64,000 nt of DNA, taken from contig NZ_FOVZ01000003.1 of the NCBI RefSeq assembly GCF_900115295.1, forward strand, positions 310,001 to 374,000. The letters run 5' to 3'. Both the position numbers and the translations under genes were made by a program. A model generated the notes under the pieces. It was not told where the DNA came from, ran no database searches, and worked only from the letters and a program-made list of their open reading frames with translations. The DNA is from Sphingomonas sp. OK281 (GTDB lineage Bacteria; Pseudomonadota; Alphaproteobacteria; Sphingomonadales; Sphingomonadaceae). Below, piece after piece: positions 43,776-51,350 of the stretch; position 1 is the first letter of the stretch, and each line of letters begins with the position of its first letter.

Positions 43776-43786
43776 GGGGCACAGGA

Positions 43787-45436
43787 TCATCGTTGCGGGC
43801 CCGGCGTCAACGGCTTTGGTGCGGACGGCGCCGGCGCTGGCTGAACCGGCGTCGCCGGCCCAGGCGTCGGCTCAGGCGGCGGCAACGCCGGGGTAGAGGG
43901 CGCTGGCGCAAGCGGCACCGGGGTGGTCACCAATGGCGGCGGCGGCTGGACCCCGCCGTCGCAGTCACGCCCATACGGTGCCGGGCGCACATCCGGTGAC
44001 TTGGTACCGACCATCGCGCGGACGACCGCGAGCCGCCTCGCGTTGCGCGGCGTCCAGCGGCGCCAGTCGGCCTGATCGCCGGCCGTTCTGTATTGCGTCT
44101 GCCACCGCAGATACGCCAGCCGGTCGTGCAGTCCGGGTTCGCGCGCATGCCGTTCGAGCACTGTCAGGGAGACCAGCGACGACGTCCCGAGCCGCGCCAT
44201 GTAGCACAGGTCGAGCGGCGCCCCTGCCCTACCGCGCGCCATTGTCGTCCGCACGTTCCATGCCGCCGCCGTAGCGGCCAGATCGACGACGCCCGCCGTC
44301 GCCAACACGGTCATCGCCGCCACCGCGTTGGCGTTGATCAACCACCCTGCCGACTTGCCCGCGAGCAGCCGCCAGCCGATCAAGGCCAGACCGCTCGCCA
44401 CCAGCGCCATCCAGCCAAGCGCGGACAATCGCAGCACCGTCATTCCGTAGGCGTCGACGTAATCGAGCGTCCGCAGCGCGCTCGACGCGACCAGCAGCAG
44501 GTTCTGCACCATCCACACCGTCACCAGTCTCCGCACCAGCGGGCTGGCCGCCGCGGCACTGCCGGGCCTCAGCGCCACCAGCACGAACACGCCGGCAAGC
44601 AGCGCGGTGACGATCAGCGAATAGGCGCCGCGGTGCGCATAGTCCGCCATCGTCACGCCCGCGGGCAGGCCCGCGCCGCTCCACAGGAAGACGAGGTCGA
44701 GTATGGTCTCGATCGCGAAGATCGCATTGAAGGTCACGAGCGACAGCGTCAGCGTCGCCACGCCCGGCCCGAACGCCTTGGTCGTCGAGTGCTCCCCGAT
44801 ACGCGACCACCGCGTCGTATGCAGACTTGGCCTGAAGCTCACCCAGGTTGCGATCAGGACGGCAAGGCCGAACAGCATGCGCCAAGCGATCGTCCAGGGA
44901 TCCGGCAACACGATCCCCGCAAAGGCCTGCCCGATCAGCGGGTTCGCGTTCGCGAACAGCGCGAGGAACACCGCACCGCCGGCCAGCGGGAGCGCGACGA
45001 GCCTCGCGACCGCGCGTATACCGCCGGGACGCGCCCCTCGCCGCTGCCGGATCGTCGACAGCCGCGCGATATCCTTCACCGGCGCGACGACCGCCGATAT
45101 CGCGTGCCAGCCGAGCCTGCGCGACCACGCCAGCGCGTCGTCGAACCCGTGACGCGGCAGCAATGCGGCGAGCGATAGCGCGGTCCAGAACAGAACCCAG
45201 GCTAGAAAGCTCGGATCGTCGACCAGCACCAGTGCCATGCCGGCAGCCGCTATAGTGGCCATCCGCGCCGCACGATCGTGCCGGATGGCGCGCCGCGTCA
45301 GGTACAGGGTCGCGATCCAGGCACCGGCAAACCCGCCCACGACTGCGCCGTTACCGTCGTCGATCAGTATCTCCGCCAGGACGATCAGTGCCGCCACGGC
45401 GCCCATCTTGGCCGCCAGCCTTCCGTTACGATTCAT
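43787..45436 (-). CDS. DUF4173-type polytopic membrane protein with proline-rich tail
   Basis: 549 residues with about ten hydrophobic helices. MTVLRLSALGWMALVASGLALIGWRLL, RTLDYVDAYGMTVLRLSALG and LINANAVAAMTVLATAGVVDL agree with DUF4173 (the aromatic DYVDAYGMT region is highly conserved). The last 60 residues are mostly Pro and Ala (PPPEPTPGPATPVQPAPAPS), probably a flexible extension. No biochemical role is established. First gene of an operon with a two-component system, so it might take part in sensing. Confidence 0.8.
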   Translation of the reverse strand: MNRNGRLAAKMGAVAALIVLAEILIDDGNGAVVGGFAGAWIATLYLTRRAIRHDRAARMATIAAAGMALVLVDDPSFLAWVLFWTALSLAALLPRHGFDDALAWSRRLGWHAISAVVAPVKDIARLSTIRQRRGARPGGIRAVARLVALPLAGGAVFLALFANANPLIGQAFAGIVLPDPWTIAWRMLFGLAVLIATWVSFRPSLHTTRWSRIGEHSTTKAFGPGVATLTLSLVTFNAIFAIETILDLVFLWSGAGLPAGVTMADYAHRGAYSLIVTALLAGVFVLVALRPGSAAAASPLVRRLVTVWMVQNLLLVASSALRTLDYVDAYGMTVLRLSALGWMALVASGLALIGWRLLAGKSAGWLINANAVAAMTVLATAGVVDLAATAAAWNVRTTMARGRAGAPLDLCYMARLGTSSLVSLTVLERHAREPGLHDRLAYLRWQTQYRTAGDQADWRRWTPRNARRLAVVRAMVGTKSPDVRPAPYGRDCDGGVQPPPPLVTTPVPLAPAPSTPALPPPEPTPGPATPVQPAPAPSAPKPLTPGPQR

Positions 45437-45739
45437 CTTCGCGCTCCCGGTGGTCGAGAGTCCTCTATGGCGTGGCCCCGTGAGGGCCTGATCGTGACGT
45501 CGATGGTCTCTGCGTCCGGTTCGGGTGCAGATCCTGTGCAGCTGTTGAATCCAAACCCGGCCGATCTCGCTCTACCCTGCGTTGCGATTGCCTCGGCACC
45601 GGGCTAGCCTCGCTTCGGGGGGTATCGCGTGCATGGAAAGCAGAGACCGGATCGGACGACTTTCCGTAACGAAACCTTACCGTCTGTCCGCTATCCGTGC
45701 GCCGATGCAGAACCACAGCCCCCGCCAAGGCAACGGCAC
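45437..45739. other. Divergent promoter region between the DUF4173 operon and yqiJ
   Basis: 303 bases. It must contain the promoters of both operons, but no box could be picked with confidence. No RNA gene or repeat was seen. Confidence 0.45.
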
Positions 45740-46360
45740 ATGTTCGCCATCTTCCTGACGCCGGCCTACGCGCCCTTCGCGATCGCGTTCGTGGTGATGA
45801 TCGGGATCGGCCTGATCGAGGCGATCGGCCTCGGGCTCGGCCATCTCGACCTCCACGCCGACCTACACGCCGAAGCCGATGGCGGCGGCGTGCTCGACTG
45901 GCTCGGGCTCGGGCACGAACTGCCGATCCTGATCTGGCTGACCTCTTTGCTGGGCTGCTTCACGCTGGCCGGGATCGCCATCCAGCAGGGCGCGACCGCG
46001 CTGGCCGGCGGCCCGCTGCACTGGGGTCTGGCGTCGGGTGGTGCGTTCGTGGCCGGCGCATTGCTCAACACGCTCGCCGCCAACGGCCTCGCCCGGATCA
46101 TGCCCGGCTTCGAGACCAGCGTGATCTCGACCGACGACTTCCTGCGCCGCCGCGGCACGATCCTCGAAGGCACCGCGCGTCGAGGTAGCCCGGCTCGTGC
46201 GAAGATCGTCGACCAGCACGGCCAAGCGCATTTCATCATGGTCGAGCCGCATGACGACGGCGACGCGATCGCCACCGGCGAGACCGCGCTGATCGTCCGC
46301 CGCGACGGCAAACTCTTCTACGCGCTGCCCGACGCCAACGCGCTCCTGCAGTCGATCTGA
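45740..46360 (+). CDS. YqiJ-like membrane protein with OB-fold domain
   Basis: 206 residues. Two or three hydrophobic helices (FAIAFVVMIGIGLIEAIGLGLG, LPILIWLTSLLGCFTLAGIAIQ, ALASGGAFVAGALLNTLAANGLA) precede a C-terminal OB-like beta domain (RRRGTILEGTARRGSPARAKIVDQHGQAHFIMVEP). This is the DUF1449/YqiJ family, which accompanies YqiK-type flotillins, as here (27 nt apart). It probably supports flotillin assembly in the inner membrane. ATG 45740 directly precedes the first helix. Confidence 0.85.
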   Translation: MFAIFLTPAYAPFAIAFVVMIGIGLIEAIGLGLGHLDLHADLHAEADGGGVLDWLGLGHELPILIWLTSLLGCFTLAGIAIQQGATALAGGPLHWGLASGGAFVAGALLNTLAANGLARIMPGFETSVISTDDFLRRRGTILEGTARRGSPARAKIVDQHGQAHFIMVEPHDDGDAIATGETALIVRRDGKLFYALPDANALLQSI

Positions 46361-46386
46361 CCACAATCATAACCGGGGAGGGTCTC

Positions 46387-48135
46387 GTGCCCGCACAGCT
46401 TCTGAACGTCCTGATCTACGCCGGCATCGTGCTGCTCGCCCTGGTGGTGATCGGCATCATCCTGACCCGGCTCTATCGCCGCGCGACCAAGGACGTCGCG
46501 CTGATCCGCACCGGCTTCGGCGGCGAGAAGGTCGTCCTCAACGGCGGCATCATGGTCATCCCGGTGCTGCACGAACTGATGCAGGTCCGCCTGACCACCG
46601 TGAAACTGGAGGTATCGCGGCTCAACAAGGACGCGCTGATCACGCTCGACAAGCTGCGCGTCGACGTCGTCGGCCTGTTCCATATCAAGGTGAAGCCCGA
46701 CGCGGAGTCGATCGCCGCCGCCGCGCAGACGCTCGGCGATTCGGTCAACAGCCCCGATGCGGTGAAGTCGCTGCTCGACGGCAAGCTCGTCTCCGCGCTG
46801 CGCTCGGTCGCCGCGACGATGACGATGGAGCACCTCCACGCCAACCGCGCCGACTTCATCCAGAAGGTGCAGGAGGCGCTGATGACCGATCTGGACATGA
46901 ACGGCTTCCAGCTCGAGTCTGTCAGCATCACCCATTTCGACCAGACCGCGTTCGAGCATTTCAACGAGAACAACGCGTTCGATGCCGAGGGGCTGACCGT
47001 GCTCACGCGGACGATCGAGGAGCGCAAGAAGATCCGCAACGACATCGTCGCCACCAACCGCGTCGAGATCGAGCAGCGTAACCTGGACGCCAACAACCAG
47101 TCGCTCGAGATCGCCCAGGCCGCCGAACAGGCGCGCCTGACGCAGGAGCAGACGCTGTCCGCCCGCCGCGCCGAACAGGCGACCGCGATCGCCACCGCCG
47201 AGGCCGAGCAGACCCGTCTGGCCGAGATCGCCCGCATTACCGCCAGTCAGGCGCAGACCGTCGCGCAGACCGAGGCCGACAAAGTGATCCAGACCGCGAC
47301 GATCGCGCGCGACGGCGCGATCCAGACCGCGACGATCGAGCGCGACCGCACCATCGAGATCGCGCGCATCACGACTGCTGTGCAGACCGCGCAGAAGTCC
47401 GAGGAGGAATCGACCGCCACGGCTGCCGCCAACGAGGCGCGCGCGCTCGCCGTCCGCGCCGAGGAAAGCGTTGCGACTGCCAAAGCGACCGAGATCGCCA
47501 ACCGCAACAAGAACGTCGCGGTGATCGCCGCCACCCAGCGCGCGCAGGAAGAGGCGGTCGGCATCACCGTCGCCGCCACCGCCGAGAAGGAAGCTGCCGA
47601 GGCTCGCGCGAGCGCCCTGCGCACCGAGGCAACCGCCGAAGCCGATGCGGAGAAGGCCCGCGCGGAAGGGCGCGAGGCGGCGTTCAAGGTCGACGCGGCA
47701 GGTCAGGCCTCGCTAAACGAGGCGACCAACCTGCTGAGCGACGCGCAGACCGCGCTGCTGATCCGCCGAGCGATGCTTGAAGCGCTCCCCGCGATCATCG
47801 CCGCGGCGAGCAAGCCCATGGAGAACATCGACAAGATCAGCATCCTCGATGCGCGAGGACTGCACGGTGACGGCGGTAGCGACGGCGCGACCGGCGGCGG
47901 CCAGGGCAATCTCGCCGACGCCGCGGTCGCCGCGGCGATGCGCTACCGGGTCGGCGGCCCGCTGATCGACGGCCTGATGGCCGAGCTCGGCATGACCGGC
48001 AGTTCGTTGAACGGCATGCTCGCAGGCAGCGGCGCGGACGTCGGCACACCGCGAGTCTCGTCCACCGATACCCACTCGAAGCCCGCCGCAAAGCCCGCTG
48101 CGCTCAACGGCGGATCGGGCAACACGCCGACCTGA
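46387..48135 (+). CDS. Flotillin (YqiK type)
   Basis: 582 residues. An N-terminal membrane helix (LIYAGIVLLALVVIGIILTRLY), the SPFH domain (DVALIRTGFGGEKVVLNGGIMVIPVLHELMQVRL to about 220), and a long coiled coil full of Glu-Ala repeats (AEQTRLAEIARITASQAQTV; about 240-450). The end is a Gly/Ser-rich tail. Flotillins organise membrane microdomains. Begins with GTG at 46387. A PhyH-type oxygenase follows after 4 nt. Confidence 0.93.
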   Translation: MPAQLLNVLIYAGIVLLALVVIGIILTRLYRRATKDVALIRTGFGGEKVVLNGGIMVIPVLHELMQVRLTTVKLEVSRLNKDALITLDKLRVDVVGLFHIKVKPDAESIAAAAQTLGDSVNSPDAVKSLLDGKLVSALRSVAATMTMEHLHANRADFIQKVQEALMTDLDMNGFQLESVSITHFDQTAFEHFNENNAFDAEGLTVLTRTIEERKKIRNDIVATNRVEIEQRNLDANNQSLEIAQAAEQARLTQEQTLSARRAEQATAIATAEAEQTRLAEIARITASQAQTVAQTEADKVIQTATIARDGAIQTATIERDRTIEIARITTAVQTAQKSEEESTATAAANEARALAVRAEESVATAKATEIANRNKNVAVIAATQRAQEEAVGITVAATAEKEAAEARASALRTEATAEADAEKARAEGREAAFKVDAAGQASLNEATNLLSDAQTALLIRRAMLEALPAIIAAASKPMENIDKISILDARGLHGDGGSDGATGGGQGNLADAAVAAAMRYRVGGPLIDGLMAELGMTGSSLNGMLAGSGADVGTPRVSSTDTHSKPAAKPAALNGGSGNTPT

Positions 48136-48139
48136 TCGA

Positions 48140-48835
48140 ATGCACAAGACCGCGGCTTCCTGCGAGCTCGAGCTGCGGTTCGACGAAGACGGCGCGCAGG
48201 CCTTTGCAGCAGCCTTGGATCCCCGCGCGTGTCTTGCGATCGAGCACGCGATCGCGGACCTGCCGCGCGACCTACCCGGCGTCAGGATCGGCGCGGCCCC
48301 TGCCCTGCGCGCGATGCTCGCCGCGGACGGTCCCGTCGGTAGCATCGCCGCGATTGCACTAGGCCTAGGCGTACGCCCGGTCCGCGCGGTGCTGTTCGAC
48401 AAGACGCCCGCGCGGAACTGGGCGCTCGGCTGGCATCAGGATCGCACGATCGTCGTCGAGGCGCGCGCGGATGTCGACGGGTTCGGCCCGTGGACGGTCA
48501 AGTCCGGACTCGTCCAGGTCGAACCCCCGTTCGCTTTGCTGGAACGGATGGTTACGATCCGGGTCCACCTCGACCCGGTCGACGCGACGAATGCCCCGCT
48601 GCGGATCGTGCCCGGATCCCATCGACTGGGTCGCGTGCCGGAAGCGAGCATCGGGGCCATCGTCGAAGAGCGCGGCGAGCGGCTGTGCCTCGCGGACCGC
48701 GGCGACGTCTGGCTCTATGCGACGCCGATCGTGCACGGATCGCACGCCGCCGACCCACCACGCCGTCGACGCGTGCTGCAGGTCGATTACGCGGCCGACG
48801 CCTTGCCGCCTCCGTTGCGCTGGCGCGGCTTGTGA
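48140..48835 (+). CDS. Phytanoyl-CoA-dioxygenase-like 2OG-Fe(II) oxygenase
   Basis: 231 residues. Iron ligands His99 and Asp101 in GWHQDRTIV, then His199 in IVHGSHA; Arg210/211 can bind 2-oxoglutarate. RIVPGSHRLGRV is typical of PhyH proteins. It hydroxylates an unknown substrate in the cytoplasm. The close spacing to the flotillin (4 nt) argues for a shared function or co-regulation, unusual for this pair. Confidence 0.85.
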   Translation: MHKTAASCELELRFDEDGAQAFAAALDPRACLAIEHAIADLPRDLPGVRIGAAPALRAMLAADGPVGSIAAIALGLGVRPVRAVLFDKTPARNWALGWHQDRTIVVEARADVDGFGPWTVKSGLVQVEPPFALLERMVTIRVHLDPVDATNAPLRIVPGSHRLGRVPEASIGAIVEERGERLCLADRGDVWLYATPIVHGSHAADPPRRRRVLQVDYAADALPPPLRWRGL

Positions 48836-48939
48836 CGACGCTACCCGCCTGTCCCAAGGCCGCTGTTCGTCGGTAACATCCAGCGGAAATATTCCGCGTT
48901 CATCGCGTCGCGACATTCACGGTCGCACGAGGTTCACGA

Positions 48940-49671
48940 ATGCCGTCAGGCGCGTTTCTGCTCAATCCCGGTCTCGACGTGGAGTATCTGCGCACGACAT
49001 ACCGACGTACGCGGCGCGTCCGGATCGCAGGATTCTTGGCGGGCGATGGACCGGAGCGCCTGCTCGCCGACCTGATGGCCCGGACGGACTGGCGGCAGGT
49101 GCTCAATAGCAACGACAAGTCCTTCGAACTCGATCGTGCGACGCGCGATGCCATGAGCGTCGCGCAGCGGGATGCGCTCGACGTCGCGGTCCACCGGGGC
49201 GCGGTCGACGGTTTTCAGTATCGGTACGAAACGGTGCGCGTGCCGGATGGCCTGCGCGCGCGCGACGAAAGCCCCGACTTGCCCACGCAGTTCGCATCCT
49301 GGCTTTCCAGCCCGACGCCGATGGCGGTGCTGCGAACGATCACCGGCGCGGACGATACGCGGTTCGTCGATGCGCAGGCGACCGCCTACGCGCCCGGAGA
49401 CTTCCTGACCGCGCATGACGATGCGGTCGCAGGCAAGGATCGACGCGCCGCCTACGTGTTCGGTCTCAATCCGCGATGGCGCGCCGAATGGGGCGGCGTG
49501 TTGCTGTTCCACGGGCCCGAGGGCGCAGTCGAAGGGCTCGTCCCGGATTTCAACACGCTCGACCTGCTCGCCGTGCCTCAGCCGCACAGCGTGTCCTATG
49601 TGGCGCCGTCGGCACCGGCCAAACGGTATTCGATCACCGGATGGTTGCGCGCGCAGGACCAGCCCGACTGA
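48940..49671 (+). CDS. 2OG-Fe(II) oxygenase, prolyl-hydroxylase type
   Basis: 243 residues. HxD ligands His159 and Asp161 (FLTAHDDAVAGKDRRAAYVFGLNPRW), third ligand His216 (VPQPHSVSYVAP) and the co-substrate Arg229 (KRYSITGWL). WGGVLLFHG with FNTLDLLAVP follows the prolyl hydroxylase fold (like Tpa1/OGFOD1). It may hydroxylate a ribosomal or other protein. It starts 104 bp after the PhyH gene, probably in the same operon. Confidence 0.87.
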   Translation: MPSGAFLLNPGLDVEYLRTTYRRTRRVRIAGFLAGDGPERLLADLMARTDWRQVLNSNDKSFELDRATRDAMSVAQRDALDVAVHRGAVDGFQYRYETVRVPDGLRARDESPDLPTQFASWLSSPTPMAVLRTITGADDTRFVDAQATAYAPGDFLTAHDDAVAGKDRRAAYVFGLNPRWRAEWGGVLLFHGPEGAVEGLVPDFNTLDLLAVPQPHSVSYVAPSAPAKRYSITGWLRAQDQPD

Positions 49672-49781
49672 CGGCGTAGGTGGCGGCGCAGGTGAAGGCG
49701 GGACCGCAGCCCCCTCGATCGGCAAAGACCATTGAGTTCAGGGCAAAATATAGCGCGTTTCGGCGCAATTCGGACGCCGCT

Positions 49782-49795
49782 TTGATCTGGATCAG
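49782..49795. promoter_or_regulatory. FNR/FnrL-type box TTGATCTGGATCAG
   Basis: Matches the consensus TTGAT-N4-ATCAA in nine of ten informative positions, 29 bp before the start at 49824. In alphaproteobacteria such sites bind oxygen-responsive FNR/FixK regulators. Its position near the start implies either activation from very close or repression. Confidence 0.6.
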
Positions 49796-49823
49796 CGCGG
49801 CATCACTCTGCTAGCAACGTGTC

Positions 49824-50678
49824 ATGACCGCCGCCACGTCTCGCGCCGCCCGACCGAACCTGCCCACCCTGGCCGGTGCAGTTGCGGTGATCACGGTCGT
49901 CTCGCTCAGCATCCACGTCGTCATGCTGCAGGTGCTGTGGGTGCCCTATCCATACCCCAACGGCATCGGCAGCCTCGGCCTGCTCTTTCCGCTCGCCCAG
50001 TCGATCGGCCTCGTCGCGCTGGCGGCATCTGCATCGGCATCGGCTTGGCTCGATCGGTTTTCGGTCGTCGCGCGCGGCGCGATCGTCGGGCTGCTGTTCG
50101 CGACGATGAACGGCATCGTCCGCAACGCACTCATGGCGGGCTTCACGACGACCGACTTCGGCGGAGGCGTTGCCGGCTTCATTTAGGGCGCGCTGCTCGA
50201 CCTGATCCTGGGCATACTAGCTGTCGGCGCAGTCTCGATCGTCCGCAACACCGCGCTCCGCATCGTCGTCGCGGTGGCCCTGACGGCGGCCAGCATCTTC
50301 GTCCTCAACCCCTTGCTGGCGTCGCTGCTCGCGCCGATCACCGCGTGGTCGGACCAGCATACGCGGCCGGACGTCTACCTCGTCCCCTACCGCGCCAACA
50401 TATTGGTGCCGAGCTACCTGCTCTTCGCCGAAACGGTCATCGCCTGCCTCGTCGCGCGTTTCCTCGTGACCTTCCGGATCGTATCCTGGGACCGCACCGG
50501 GCTGATCCGGTACGTCGCACTGATCCTGTTCGTCCGCGGCACCATCGCCATCACCTTCGGGTGGGGACCGATCATCGGGATGCTCAGCGTCAGCCAGTTC
50601 TTCTTCCAGGACCTCGCGATGGCGGTGCTGATCCATCTCGCCTGGATGCGGTTCGGCGGACGTCGCGCGGCACTCTGA
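49824..50678 (+). pseudogene. Polytopic membrane protein interrupted by one in-frame amber codon
   Basis: Codons 1-120 and 122-284 are in the same frame, separated only by TAG at 50184-50186. Both halves have consistent hydrophobic helices (LAGAVAVITVVSLSIHVVML, LLFATMNGIVRNALMAGF, then LLDLILGILAVGAVSIV, IRYVALILFVRGTIAITFGW). No other stop or frameshift is present. Recent loss by a nonsense mutation, a base-calling error or amber suppression are possible. The family is not recognised. An FNR box lies upstream. Confidence 0.65.
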
Positions 50679-50829
50679 CGCCCGGCAATCGCCATCAATC
50701 CGTCCGGAGCCTGACCGAAGCGCGCAGGCAACCTATGATGCTCCAGCCGTGAAAAGACCGCGGCTCAGTCGATCCAAAGGAACGATTTGCCCCCTCTCCG
50801 CGCTCGACAACGAGACAAGGAGACGGAAA

Positions 50830-51195
50830 TTGGACGACAATCGCGTATGGGGCTTCGAGGAAAGCCTGTGGACCGGCGACGCCGAGCATTACCGCGCGCT
50901 CATCGACGACGAATGCGTGATGGTCCTGCCGGAGCATCCGTTCGTACTGACCGGCGCACAAGCGATCGAGGCGGTTGCGGATACGCCCCGGTGGTCGACC
51001 GTGACGTTCAGCGAACAGCAGATCATGCGGCCGCAGGAGGGCCTGATCGCGATCGCCTACAAGGCCGAGGCCAATCGGGACGGCGCAACCGGCTACACGG
51101 CCTATTGCACGACGACGATGCGCCGGCTGGAACACGAGGAATGGCGTGTCGTCCAGCACCAGCAGACGCCCGCTCTGGTCGCCAGCGCAGGATAA
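50830..51195 (+). CDS. DUF4440/SnoaL-like (NTF2-fold) protein, TTG start
   Basis: About 121 residues. GFEESLWTGDAEHYRALIDDECVMVLPEHPFVLTG, VTFSEQQIMRPQEGLIAIAYKAEA and EEWRVVQHQQTP follow the NTF2-like fold in which a helix and curved sheet form a pocket. The function is unknown. TTG 50830 is chosen because AAGGAG (50817-50822) lies 7 nt upstream; the GTG in the same frame at 50749 would add a basic, untypical extension. A 10-bp hairpin follows the stop. Confidence 0.78.
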   Translation: MDDNRVWGFEESLWTGDAEHYRALIDDECVMVLPEHPFVLTGAQAIEAVADTPRWSTVTFSEQQIMRPQEGLIAIAYKAEANRDGATGYTAYCTTTMRRLEHEEWRVVQHQQTPALVASAG

Positions 51196-51201
51196 GCACA
51201 C

Positions 51202-51225
51202 CGGGAGGACGTCGCCGTCCTCCCG
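51202..51225. terminator. Hairpin after the DUF4440 gene
   Basis: A perfect 10-bp stem CGGGAGGACG / CGTCCTCCCG with a TCGC tetraloop, in the convergent junction with the TonB receptor. No T-run is present. Confidence 0.6.
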
Positions 51226-51350
51226 CTGGAAGATATCGGTGCGACCGCAATTGCGCGACTACCGTACGAATACGTGATCGGCTGGCTCCCCTATCGAGAG
51301 CCAGCCGATCGGTGCGTCTGGCTGCTCTGCCGAACGCGGTGGAGACCAAC

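Noticed and set aside
43069..43782. N-terminal extension of the sensor kinase through the response regulator gene
   Set aside because: The extension is the out-of-frame reading of the regulator; the kinase's own GTG overlaps the regulator stop by 4 nt.
50184..50186. Amber codon as pyrrolysine
   Set aside because: No pyl genes or methylamine metabolism are seen in the window, and the system is not expected in sphingomonads.
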